From Podila epigama (taxonomy: Eukaryota > Mortierellomycota > Mortierellomycetes > Mortierellales > Mortierellaceae), in assembly GCA_015679605.1 (NCBI GenBank), contig JAAAVE010000205.1, positions 1 to 21,756 on the forward strand: a stretch of DNA of 21,756 bases, read 5' to 3'. Below are positions 1-10,749 of this stretch, piece by piece; the stretch's first letter is position 1, and the number at the start of each line of letters is the position of its first letter. The notes under the pieces are model-generated. The model did no database searches and was not told where the DNA came from. It was given only the letters and a program-made list of their open reading frames with translations. Position numbers and translations under genes: made by a program.

Positions 1-1632
1 CTCAAGGCATGCACGAAAGGATGCCTCTTCACCGTTCCCGACAACATGTGCCGACTCGATTGTGAAGCCCAGGCAACGAATGTTACAGACCAAATCCAAG
101 TCATCATTAATGAGATTAATCTCGTTTTGGCGGTCGCTCAGGAAGGATCATGGACTTTCAAGATTGGCAACGATGTCACAGACGTTGGTCTACCGCCTAT
201 CGTTAGAATCCTCAATGAGATGAAAGAGAATATTGCCAAAGTCAAAGAAAATCCGGAAGCTCTTGCATTGATTTCTGGCCAGCTCTACAAGACGGTCAAT
301 GGCACCAAGTCTGTTCTCTCGAGACTCTCGCAGGCGTTTAAGGAAGACAAGAAGCCAATCTTGACCCCATCTGTTATGGAAATGGAGACTCTACTACCCA
401 AGATTGACGCCCTCATTGAATGTTCTGGTGGCAATTCCTCGGATTGCAGCGGTATTGATCGATTGTACCACGAGTTCATTGAAGCTGGTATTGCCCGTAT
501 GCAAACACTTGCAGTGCCACCGAGAGACAAGGCCATTGCTGATATCATCACTGATGTCAGGAAATTCACCGGTGACATCGAGCAGATTTACACAAGTGGC
601 AACATCACGAAGCTGAACGAGATCGGCGTCACTATCAATGTGCTTATCTCAAAGGTTACTGCCAACAAGACGCTGTATGGTGATATCGCTGACATACTCG
701 AGTTGATCTATGCTGGAGCTGCAGAGTCGCTGCGGTGCCATGGTAAGATTCATTGATCCACCTCTCTACAAAAAGTTTCTGGTAATATGGACACTATCTA
801 ACATATCTTTGCTTTGTGCATGCTATACACCTAGGTTTGAATGTCACTGTGTTTGCTGACAAGTGTAGCGCATATGGACAGCGAACCAATGGTTACTTAT
901 CGCAGGTTATCCAGTTCTTTAACAACATCATCAGAATGGTGCCTTTCCTTGGCCCTCTTGCAGCAGCTATTATTGATGGCCTCGATCAAGCTATTCAGGA
1001 TATATTGAATGCGGGTGGCTCAGCTATTGGAGGAATACTCGGACTTATCATGGAACTCTTGAAATTGCTCAACGTTGTAGCGCCAGCAGAATACCGGGAG
1101 CAGATTCAGGCATGGATTTTGAATATTCTTGACATTCGAAGGATTTCAGGAGACTGTGGCGGCATGGAAAGAGACTGCTATGGCGCCTGGACTCTGATCA
1201 GAATTATTCTCAACACCATTCCTAACCTTCTTGGAAAGTGTGAAAACATCATTCAAACCCCGTTAGCGTGTAGTGTGGGTGATACCCTCAGGGGTATCAT
1301 CAAGGCGGTCACTGATGCGGGCAAGGGACTCACCGGCGCAATCGTCAATTCAATCGCATCAGCACTCAGACTTATCAATGGGGCTATTTGCCTCGTACTC
1401 CAGCCTCTATGCCAGCTCATCGAGTTCCTCATTGCCTCGCTCGAAGACATTGCCCAGTGTCTTGTTGACTTGAAGAATGACACGTCTGCCACCGCATCGT
1501 TGGTTTCTGACGTAAGTATACTTGAACAACGCATTGTAGCACAGTTTGTTTCATTTTTTGAGATTGGCACTGTTTCTCACTCATTCAATCCTTCTGTCAC
1601 TATAGCGAACAACGTTGACCCTTCTGGACTAA
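1..1632 (+). CDS. Secreted Cys-containing protein of unknown function (5' partial)
   Basis: Proposed exons are <1-742, 835-1511 and 1606-1632; the reading frame is open at base 1, so the start and any signal peptide lie outside the window. The first intron (743-834) has a GTAAGA donor, a CTAAC branch site and a CTAG acceptor, and joins the two long frames exactly in phase. The visible 473-residue part is rich in Ile, Leu, Ala and Gly, with scattered Cys and seven N-glycosylation sequons (NVT, NGT, NSS, NIT, NKT, NVT, NDT), which fits a secreted or surface protein. Two halves share a layout: a Cys near PDNMC or FADKC, then a CSGGNSSDCSG-like or CGGMERDCYG motif. The last intron (1512-1605, GTAAGT...TATAG) leaves a short tail ending at 1632; reading through instead gives a Cys-containing end at 1646. 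I do not recognise a named family. Confidence 0.6.
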
Positions 1633-2565
1633 GCAAGTGCGGATAAACAGGAGAAGATTAGGATGAAGAGGATTGAAGAATCAGAGCAAGTTATGTGGAT
1701 AAACGGGCTATTTGTGGCCCCTTTCTTCACATTGAATATGCGGAAGACTCATCTCGGAGGCGTTATGATGAGCGAGTGTAGAAATAAGCATGCATGGAAG
1801 TATTAGAAGAATGCATCACGTAGATTGTTTTGACAATCATGTACATATAAACCAATGCAAGTTAGCGCACAAATAAGTGATACTGTCAAAATGCCATGCG
1901 CAGCTTTTTCGAAGGGTGTCTGGTTGGCAACATCCTAGCCAGACTTTTGCTTTAGGTTTAGGTGAAGTAGGATGTTGGTATTCAACAGCAGTCCTCACAA
2001 GGGACTGCAAGGATACTTCTGACTTCTCTGCGTCAAGCGAAGGCACAATCGTCTGGTGAACCATGTGTATTGGTGCTTGAGCTATATGACTGAATAAGTC
2101 TTCCCACGCACCATGTCGATTCTTTCCTACGTTTTCAGGGAGATATTTGTGGTGTCAAGAGGGAGAGACGTTCGCTTCAGGAACATAGTATTAATGTACT
2201 TGCCTTGGGGTTTAACTGTAACCATGGTTCATTTAAGCATTCGTAAGGCTGAGGAAATTTTTAGGTGTGTTGGTGGATGCTCCCAGGCTTGGGGCTTGTG
2301 TAGAACCGATGGGGGGCGGAACAGTCGACGCACGTGCACCTGTTTGTTGAAGTAACAAATGTTATCATGGGGCCCTTCGCTTTCTTTTAATGTTGGTGGC
2401 GCTGCGTACATCCCTGCTTGCATTCATTCATTAATTGACGCATTCAACATACGCACACTCACCGTCAAAGGAGAGAATGAACCCCACGCATTCTCAAATT
2501 GACTCAACTTGATGAATGCACAGTTATGAAATATTTTGACACACTCTCCACTCTACTTCCTCACA
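1633..2565. other. Intergenic region, 3' UTR of gene 1 and upstream region of the MerT-HMA gene
   Basis: No convincing coding exon is visible on either strand. The left part should hold the 3' UTR of the secreted-protein gene and the right part the promoter of the next gene. Within it, 1918-2008 holds two short hairpins and an alternative long-range pairing, described under findings. No TATA box or other element can be assigned with confidence. Confidence 0.6.
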
Positions 2566-3396
2566 ATGACTCTTTCCAACCGCAAAACACCAGCACCGAA
2601 AGGTGGCAATCGTGATGCTGACAATTTGAAATCACAACCACCTCCATCCACCAAGATCTCACCATCCACTTCATATCTCTACGCGGTCGCTGCTGGCCTA
2701 CTCTCCTCGTCCTGTTGTGTTGTCCAACTCGTTCTGAACGCCTTTTCGGTCGGGTGCGCTGGTTTCTCGGTGCTGACTCCCTATCGACCCTTGCTTCTCT
2801 CCTTGTCCCTTGGCCTTGTTCTATACACTGTTCTAAAGCACCGGCTTTCCGCAAGAACGTTAGTTACAGTTTCCATCACACTTGGCCTTGCAATCACTCC
2901 GGAGCTCGTAGCAGTCGTGAACCAAGGTGCGGGACCACACGCGATTAGCACCACCGGTCTTCATCTCCCACTAGCCAATCCGTTAGTATTTCGAATGTCG
3001 GAATATGCTGGCCTAAACGCTCGTCCCCCAGTCAATCACGATGTTGTTTCCTCGAGTTCAGCCACGAACTCGGAGGCAATGAGTACTGCTGAGGTGGCAG
3101 GAACTGTCAAAGGGTCGGCTCTTTTTGGTTCCTCCAGTCTGGTAAAATACGAGATCAAGATAGAGGGCATGGCCTGTGAAGCCTGTGCCAGTCGTCTCCG
3201 CCAACACTTTCTGCGTCAACCTGGGATCGCACATGCGAACGTGCACTTCAAGGAGGGGAAGCTATTCCTGTGGACTGCCGGTCAAGGTGGATTGGTGTTA
3301 TCCGAGTCCACAGTCCAAGAGATGGTCCACGAGGTTGATTCGAAATATAGGGCTGAGCTCATAGACGTCTTTTCTGAACCAACGCCTGAAATGTAG
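2566..3396 (+). CDS. MerT-like membrane protein fused to a C-terminal HMA metal-binding domain
   Basis: Single-exon gene for 276 residues; ATG 2566 follows a CTCACA context and is the first in-frame ATG. After a polar, Pro-rich N-terminus there are three hydrophobic segments (about residues 37-70, 75-91 and 98-118). The first carries the vicinal pair SSSCC (Cys50-Cys51) and is followed by LTPYRP (70-75); both features match the first helix and following loop of bacterial MerT mercuric-ion transporters. The second, cytoplasmic Cys pair of classical MerT is absent between helices 2 and 3. After a Ser/Thr-rich linker (about 125-193), residues 195-260 form an HMA domain with GMACEAC (Cys204, Cys207), the MxCxxC site that binds soft metals in MerP, Atx1 and P1B-ATPases. 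By family, it would move or sense a thiophilic metal at a membrane; Hg(II), Cu(I) and other ions remain possible. The missing Cys pair and eukaryotic setting make the substrate inference only. Confidence 0.75.
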   Translation: MTLSNRKTPAPKGGNRDADNLKSQPPPSTKISPSTSYLYAVAAGLLSSSCCVVQLVLNAFSVGCAGFSVLTPYRPLLLSLSLGLVLYTVLKHRLSARTLVTVSITLGLAITPELVAVVNQGAGPHAISTTGLHLPLANPLVFRMSEYAGLNARPPVNHDVVSSSSATNSEAMSTAEVAGTVKGSALFGSSSLVKYEIKIEGMACEACASRLRQHFLRQPGIAHANVHFKEGKLFLWTAGQGGLVLSESTVQEMVHEVDSKYRAELIDVFSEPTPEM

Positions 3397-3821
3397 TTGC
3401 AGTCTATGTCTACAAATAATAAGGAGTGGAACGACGGATGAACGCGACGTTTTCTTTTCTTTTCTTTTTTGTCAAGGAAATATGCCAGTGAGTGCGTTTT
3501 CTCACTCCGTACACAAATAGGGGCAAGATGCAATGGGCTTTGCAAAGAAAAAAAAATGCTCCAGTTTGACCAAGGATTAAAGCAATGCAAATAGCACACA
3601 AGAAAAAAAATCACACCCCTTATTATACTGTGTAGAACAAGGGTATGCCCCCTTTTACACCCGGTTCAACTCGACATGGTCGGCGTGGTTGGATGGTAAA
3701 AGAGACCCATTCTTCATGTTTTTTTCTTTGTGGCTCCTTTCCATTTGTTCACTCACTTCAAAAGATATTTTGTTTTTCATCCAAATACTCTCGGTCATCA
3801 CTTTGCGCGCCACACCACAAA
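3397..3821. other. Intergenic region upstream of the O-mannosyltransferase gene
   Basis: This gap is rich in T and C runs, typical of a fungal promoter or 5' leader. The frame of the next gene stays open upstream to an ATG at 3645, so a longer N-terminus is formally possible. That stretch is Ser/Phe/Cys-rich without a recognisable domain, so I treat it as leader. Confidence 0.5.
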
Positions 3822-6800
3822 ATGACAAAGAGCCGGAAGAAACAGAGTGCCAAAGAGAGCATTATCTCGCACCCCACTACCATTACCAATGATGAGAATG
3901 ACTCCAGGTCCGTTATCACCAACTCCACTACAACCACCACTACCACAACAACAACTCGTACCGTCGTCAAATCGACCCTCGAAGAGGAGCCGTCATTGGC
4001 AATGACATCTTCGACCTCGCTCTCCAGTTTGAAACACAGTTCCTCGGTCACCACGCTGCTGGACGAGGGATTGGAGGACTTGGATGGTAACCTGAGTGAG
4101 CGTCTTCTTGAGGCTGCTGGAAATGATCATTGTACTTCAGCCCAGCCCAACCGACCCCCTAAGACAAAGGAAAATGAAAAGACCCAAAATGACGTACAGA
4201 CTCTCTTGCCACTAATTGAGAACACGAGCACCTGGTGGGGTTGGTTCACAGCACCACGCATAGTCTCGGACATCCAGCTAAATGATGAGTTAAATGAAGA
4301 ACGAGCTCGACACAGGGCACGACGAAGTAGTTCGAATCAGGACAAGGACTACACTTTACTGTATGACTTGGACGATGCAGAGGTTGAAAAGAAGCATGCA
4401 AGGTTTTCATGGGATGTTGCCAAGGCGTATAAGGCCTACGATCTTTCGGGTAAAGACTACCTCGCACTTGGTACACTCGCTGTGTTTTCACTCGGCATCC
4501 GCATGTGGCATCTCAACAAACCAGACCAAGTCATGTAAGTCTCAGAGAAAGGACTATAATACTGTTCATGTATGAAGCTCCATCTGATTGTTTCGCCCCA
4601 CTAACATATTCACGCACTTGCACACATTTGTGCACACATGCACAAAATAGCCTTGGTGAGGGCCACATCGTAAATCATGTCAACAGCTACCTCAAGAACG
4701 AGTTCAACTTTGATGTCCATCCACCCCTCGGTCGACTCTTGATGACACAGCTAGCCAAAGACGCAGGATATGATGGCTCAACCGCGTTTGACAGTATTGG
4801 CAGGTAAAATAACGCTGTCCTAATTTTTTTTTTTTTTTTGCTACTTCAAAAGTGTTCACACCTGTAATTCAATTTTCAACAACTGTATGAATGTAGTTCA
4901 TTCCCGTCATCTCTGCCATATGTGACAATGCGCTCAGTATCAGCAGCTATGGGAGCCCTTGTAGCACCAATGGCCTTTCTCACGCTAAAAGCTGGTGGAC
5001 AGAGTGCACCTACAGCTATGATAGCCTCATTGTTGGTGATTCTTGGTAACGCCATTCTCCGATATCGTTTTGGGTGAAATCACGTGTCATACCGTTGTTC
5101 ATCAAAGTGGCAACTCGCTAACTTCACCCCTCTATCTCTTCATAGACAATGCGCTGACGGCACAGACTAGAACTATCGCTTTGGATAGTCCACTGTTGTT
5201 CTTTAGTGCTATGACAGTCATGTCTTGGAGTATGTTTAGCAAAAACTCACCCAGACCATTTTCACTGGGATGGTGGTCTTGGTTGCTCCTGACAGGAATA
5301 GCTGCTGCTGGAGCAATGTCCACAAAGCTGAGCGGGTTCTTTTCCGCCATTTTGGTGCTAGCCCTTGCTACTAGAGACATGTGGCGGTTGACACTCGATG
5401 ATTCTGTCAATGGAGTTCGATGGGTCCAGCATTTGTTCGCGAGGACAATTATGCTTTTGATCCTTCCAGTCACTATCTACCTAGCTCTATTCCACCTTCA
5501 TTTTTCGCTTCAGACAAATCAGCCTGATGTCCTAAACTCCGTGCATGGTGCCTACGACATGAATCTACTCTCGCTATCCTACCGTAATTCCCTCGTGATG
5601 GAGGCGGAGGCGCAAAAGACCAACACAATCTGGAGCGACATTGCTTACGGTTCAATTATTCAGCTGACAAGCGAGTTCAGTCCTAATGTAAACCTGCATT
5701 CGATGAACGAGATCCTATCCTACCCTCACAGCTCGAAACAACAAGCTATTTCAGGCTATGCCCACTCTGATCTCAACACCTACTGGCTTCTTACTCGCGC
5801 CGAGACCACTGCCGACGAACCGTACGAGGTGCCCTCCAGGCTCCAGTACCTCAAGAATGGAGATATGATCAGGCTGCGGCATCTGACCTCGCGCCGCTGT
5901 CTGCATTCACACGACGTCCGGCCCCATTGCTGTGTACGCGAGAAACGTTACTGTGAGGTATCAGCGTATGGAGCAGGTGCAAACGGTGATCCGAACGACA
6001 ATTGGGTCGTTGAAGTGGTGACTTCTGATAGAGCAAACGTCTTGCCCACAAGCGAGGATGTCCCTGTCAAGGCTCTAGAAACGACGATCCGATTGCGACA
6101 CAGTCAGCAAAATTGTTTCCTGTTTTATGATGGTGGTATCCTTGCACCAGATTCGGAATGGGGACTCGGTCGTCGAGAGATAACTTGCCTCAAGGAAGCC
6201 AAGGCATCATCTGTGAAGTCCATGTGGAGAATCACTCGCAACACGCATGATTTCCGTAAGAATTTTATTTTGTTGCTGTTGTTGTTGTTTTTGTCGTGGT
6301 GTTCTTTGAAGCCAGTGCGTCAAATTGAGCCGAATATTGCACATCATGCATCCAACTTGTATCAATAGTCCCAATAGGCACTGAGGCTGCTTCGTATCCA
6401 CAGCTATCCTTCTGGGCCAAGCTGAAAGAGACGCACACCCTCATGCGGACCCGCCCAAGGGCCGTTGAGGCAAACGATTCGCCCGCCGCAGGTCCTTCGA
6501 GCAATCCGATGCTCTGGCCCTTGGCCCAAGCTGTGGCCCTTGCCTGGGTTGCAGAACATGGCCAGCAGATCGTTGTCGTTCCCAACAATGCTGTATGGTG
6601 GATCGGCACCCTCGGCATCGCCGTCTTTCTTTTTGCCTCGGTCCTATTCCTGGCCCGCGAACAAAGAGGATATTTTGAGACTGGGCTCGCATCAGGTAAA
6701 TTATGGAGCATTTCTCACTATCTTTCGCTGAAAACTCATTACCGTCGAGATTCCTCAATTATTAACATACATCCACTGCAATTATTTGTATGTAGCGATC

Positions 6801-8831
6801 AAGCACTTTCATCTTCCATCCGCCAGCGTCTTTTTCGCGGCATGGGCTATCCACTATCTTCCCTACTTTCTCATTCAGCAGTCGCGGGCGCATGCCATCC
6901 ACCAGTACTTTCCTTCTCTCTACTTTAGCATCTTGGTCGCATGCACTGTCTTTTCTGGCATCACTGCCTACCTACCCAAAGGCTTCCGCCTCGCCCTGCA
7001 CGTCGGGGTGTTGGCCCTTGTCGCGGGTATCTTTATCCAATTCGCGCCTCTCACCTTCGGATCACCTATGGAGGCCGGCCAATGCCAAGTCTTGGAGCAG
7101 AAACTTTCTTCTGTGGTTAAATTAGGACGTCGGCCCGATGCGCCTGCATTCCTCGATTGTTCTGCGTTCTCTCCATCCCAGGCCAAACAGAATAGCACTC
7201 TTGATGCACGGCCTGTTCCCGTACCACGCGTAGGCCGACCGGCCCCACAGCCCGTCCTTTCTCCAGTACTCAAGGCACGGTATCATTCTCCGAACGAGCA
7301 GCTCCCTCACCAAGACGCGTATTATCTCTTCCCGTTCCAGCGGCCACCTCAGCAATGGTCCCAGCCTCAAAAAGCCAAGCCAAATGTACATCAGATTCAG
7401 ATGATGAGGGGACGATTGGGTCAATCCTTCGATCATACGACCTATGTAGAAGATCGGATGAGGTTCGAGGCTTGGAAGAATCAACCTGGTCTAGACCCAT
7501 GGGGAGACAAGGAACGAGCTGAAAAAGAGAAGAGGGAGAGGGAGGAGGCCAGACGTCAGCAAGAAGAAGCAAAACGTCTAGAAAAGGAAGCAGTCCGCTT
7601 GAATGAGAAGAGGGCAGAGAGGACAGAGGGGGCAGATGAGCTGAAGAGGCAGCAAGCTATCCTAAAGCGGGAGCGAGATGCGCAAAGGATGGAAGAAGTC
7701 ATCAGAAGAGCCATTGAGAATGTTGCCAATGGGCAAGATATTAATGACCAGAAGGAGCTGGATGACATCCTGCGCGAATTCTCGGAGGTCAGCAATGATC
7801 AACCTATCAATATCGATACGAGTGCCCCACAACACCTGATCGGCTACGATGGAGAGGACGACAATGTGAATGTGAAGGCGGAAGAGAGTGTTGAACTGCC
7901 GGTTGAAGCACAACCATCACCTCATGTACTTGACAACATTGATGCTGATTCCAAAGAACAACATTCCCCGGCGCTTGAAGAGACCGATGCCCACGCGCCT
8001 GTCATCGATGCTACAGCTCCAGCTCCAGTTCTAGGCGAGGATACCGCTCCGGCAACAGACCCAATGGCCGCTCCAGCAGTCAAACAGAGATTGTCAAAGG
8101 AAGAGTTTATTGAACAACGATGGAAGATTATGACAGCCAAGGCCATGAAGCACGCCGCTCTGGTCCATGAGGCGGCAGGTGGATTTGAGGCATACCAGGA
8201 ACAACAACGAAATGAAAAAGAGCGCCAGCGGAAAAAGAATAAGGCGATTTCACCAGAAGAACAGCTGCAAAATCTGTTGGGGTCCCTGATCGGACCACCT
8301 GGCGCCAACACTAAGAATAACCCCCTCGCGGGTTTGGGACTCGACACCATTGGGCTCAGCGCCTTGGAGGGACTTGGAGAAGTAGCGAACATGAATCCAC
8401 TACAGAAAGCTCAATTTGAAAAAGAGTTCAAAGGAATGGAGCCACTTCTCAAAGGTGCCTTAGGATTGTGGAAGGAACAGATGATGCGTGACATCGAAGC
8501 TGGCAAGATTGGAAATGACGATCAGCCGGTCCTTTTGGCTCCCAAAGACACTCATCAAGACTTGGCCCAGGGTTTCCTCATGCCCGATGGTGAGACAAAA
8601 GGAAAGGTCAAGGACCGAGGAGAATACCTGAAGGATGCAGCTGCGCTGATGCCCGACGTGAGTGAGATCATGAAGGTGTATGCAGAGATTGCAAAGTCTT
8701 CATCTTCTATGCCACCTCCCACGAAGGAGCAGGAAGAAAATATTCTTGACGCTGTCAAGGGCTTGACAGATGAACTTGCAAACGTGTTGAGTGACGCGGA
8801 TAAGGCAAAGAAAAAGGCAATGATGAACTAA
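3822..8831 (+). CDS. Protein O-mannosyltransferase (PMT family, GT39) with a long C-terminal extension
   Basis: Exons 3822-4534, 4651-4803, 4897-5045, 5146-6255, 6369-6695 and 6796-8831 join in frame to 1495 residues. PMTs are multi-pass ER enzymes that transfer mannose from dolichyl-phosphate mannose to Ser/Thr of secretory proteins. The N-terminus (1-210) is Ser/Thr-rich with a Thr run. The first membrane helix is about 212-231, followed by the first-loop motif DVHPPLG (Asp259). DNALTAQ and a run of helices follow, then three MIR-like repeats (about 500-705; LHS, SKQQ and RLRH signatures) and the C-terminal helices with AIHYLPYFLI and FAPLTFGSP. The usual PMT end is reached near residue 914. 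The last exon then continues without a break for about 580 charged residues, including a Glu/Arg/Lys coiled coil (about 1050-1130). At the invariant DE motif the sequence is LGEGH (Gly240-Glu241), so Asp is replaced. The fifth exon could instead start at 6378, losing three residues. Which subfamily (Pmt1, 2 or 4) is unclear. Confidence 0.88.
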
Positions 8832-9063
8832 GTAGAAGTATGTGATCTTTTTTGATAATTAAAGCAAGCAAAAATGCTATATGCAAAGGTTGTAACGATG
8901 GACTTTGTGAACCCTGCCCACCCTAAACAAAACGAAAAACTTGAGACTTTGTGAAAACCCAAAACTGGTGAAGACGTCCTGGCCTATGCCTTGACTTGCG
9001 AGGACAGCGGCTGATCTGCACTTTCCTGAGGCGCGAAGAATAGTGCTAGGTCTGTGGTAGGAG
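8832..9063. other. Convergent 3' intergenic gap
   Basis: The 232 bp between two convergent stop codons should contain both 3' UTRs and polyadenylation signals. AT-rich sequence follows the O-mannosyltransferase stop. No gene is visible. Confidence 0.5.
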
Positions 9064-10749
9064 CTAATGTGCACTAGGTTCCATAACCAGGCTCTTGGGC
9101 GCTGTCGATGCGACAACGTTCATGTGCATTTGTATCTGTGTCGCATCAGTTTCACCCTCAACCTTGACAGTGGCATCGTTGTTGGCATGAGGACTCGCCT
9201 GGGCACTGGTATCACTGGTGCTGGTAACGGCTTGGGTGTCGGTAATAGCATTTTCGTTAACGCCAGCAATTTGTGTATTGTTCATTTTTCGAGACGTGAC
9301 TTTGACCTTGTCGCGCTCCATTCTTGCCTTGGCTAGCTCTCGGATAGACCTGGTCTTGTTGCAAGTAGCCGCTTTTACACCAACCCAACCGGCGTGTACG
9401 AGCAAAGCCAACCGTTGAAGATCCTTGAGCATGAACAACTGCATTGGAGCAGCGTTTCGGTAATGTGGATTCCGCCGATAATCGCAATCAAGCCTTCCCA
9501 GATCTTCTGACGAAAGCGCGTATGCATTGATAGCGTGGGTCTTTGCGAGACGGCATGTTGGTTCATACTCAGGAGACAGCCGGTCGGCTTTGCCTTGCAA
9601 GGCCTCTGGGTGGACCTTATAGTACTTTGAACGACACTCCCAGCAGAGATACCAAGTAGTATCGTCGTCTTCCTCACCTTTTACAGGGAGAGGAATATAG
9701 GAGCTCCTTCCCCTTCCATCCGAATACGAGAAACACTTATCGCAGGTGAAGTACGAAGCCTTGGATGCGACCAAAGCCATCTGGGATCGATACTTTCGAC
9801 CAATATGTCCGAGCTTGCCATTTTCGATCACCGTGGACCAAGCCTTGTAGGATCTTGCATAAATGAGCCAGGCATTGTTCAGGACCGAGGTGCGCACGAC
9901 AAGCGAGAGCGGGAGTCTTTCCAGAATCATATGCCAAATCTCCATAGGGAGTACCTGACAAGGATCTGTTTTGTTGATAGTCTTTGGCACATGAACGACT
10001 TCTTCCTTCTTTTGTTCCTTGTTCGTTCTGGCACGCTTTGTTGCAGGAGCAGAGGCGTCCGCGACAGCGCCTTCACCATCACGCTCGGAAACGCTCCGCT
10101 TGGCCGAAGCTGTCCTTTTCTTGCGCGTGTTTCTGGATGATGCGTCGGTTGAGGATAATGTGGTTGCATTTGCATCGACCGTGGTCTCGTCTTCGACCTC
10201 AGCGGACAAGTCCTCCTCGACCTTTACCAAGGTGCCTGCCTCAACCTTCGTCTCGGTTTTTGCTTTCTTGATACCTTTTGTAGTATTCGTAGATGTTGCA
10301 TCAGTGATAATTTTTGCTGACGCTTTTCTTGATGGGACTTTCTTACGCGTCTTTGGCGCTCTTGTGTTGGACGAAGCATCAGCGATGGCTTTTTTCACCG
10401 AGACTCCCATGCGCGTTTTGTTAGGTGAGGTGGTCTTGACGCTGCTCCTCGTCGTAATCTTGACTTTGGCCTTGGCTTTGCTCTCTGTGGACATCGAGGT
10501 TAGGGGTGCTGTCATAACAGTACTGCCAACACTGCCATCGTTGACATTTGGTCCTTGCTCCCCTTGTACTTTTTGGGCAGCCCCCTTGGTCCTGATGGCG
10601 ACCCTCTTTTTGGCCACTCCTTTCACCGACTGGGTCGTTTCCTCAGCGCTCTGGTCCGTCGTGGCTCGCGCTAGGTTCACTGCAGCTTCCCTTTCAGCAC
10701 GCTCAAGGACACGTTGGCTTTTCCGCACGGATGTTACTGTTGTTGACAT
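9064..10749 (-). CDS. F-box protein with a Cys4 and XPA-like module
   Basis: Intronless gene for 561 residues; the start is the first in-frame ATG (10749-10747). Residues 1-260 are low-complexity, rich in Lys, Ala, Thr and Ser, with repeated KTRKK, NTRKKR and ATKRAR clusters that could serve as nuclear localisation signals. Residues 264-305 (QVLPMEIWHMILERLPL and the Trp that follows) look like an F-box, which would bind Skp1 in an SCF ubiquitin ligase. Next come Cys336-x2-Cys339 and Cys369-x2-Cys372, a possible zinc site. They are followed by LAKTHAINAYALSSEDL and RRNPHYRNAAPMQLFML (about 401-445), which resemble the C-terminal part of the XPA DNA-repair zinc module (KTEA, DL, KNPHH, MKLYL). 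The C-terminus is polar and low-complexity. The substrate is unknown. The F-box call is fairly sure; the XPA resemblance is inference from motif order. The gene lies downstream of the FAD monooxygenase on the same strand. Confidence 0.75.
   Translation of the reverse strand: MSTTVTSVRKSQRVLERAEREAAVNLARATTDQSAEETTQSVKGVAKKRVAIRTKGAAQKVQGEQGPNVNDGSVGSTVMTAPLTSMSTESKAKAKVKITTRSSVKTTSPNKTRMGVSVKKAIADASSNTRAPKTRKKVPSRKASAKIITDATSTNTTKGIKKAKTETKVEAGTLVKVEEDLSAEVEDETTVDANATTLSSTDASSRNTRKKRTASAKRSVSERDGEGAVADASAPATKRARTNKEQKKEEVVHVPKTINKTDPCQVLPMEIWHMILERLPLSLVVRTSVLNNAWLIYARSYKAWSTVIENGKLGHIGRKYRSQMALVASKASYFTCDKCFSYSDGRGRSSYIPLPVKGEEDDDTTWYLCWECRSKYYKVHPEALQGKADRLSPEYEPTCRLAKTHAINAYALSSEDLGRLDCDYRRNPHYRNAAPMQLFMLKDLQRLALLVHAGWVGVKAATCNKTRSIRELAKARMERDKVKVTSRKMNNTQIAGVNENAITDTQAVTSTSDTSAQASPHANNDATVKVEGETDATQIQMHMNVVASTAPKSLVMEPSAH

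Noticed and set aside
1837-2064. Minus-strand ORF of 75 codons in the intergenic region
   Set aside because: It starts with ATG but matches no family I know and covers the hairpin cluster; there is no support beyond an open frame.
3645-3821. Longer N-terminus for the O-mannosyltransferase
   Set aside because: The frame is open, but the extra residues have no conserved features and the ATG at 3822 has a good context (CACAAAATGAC).
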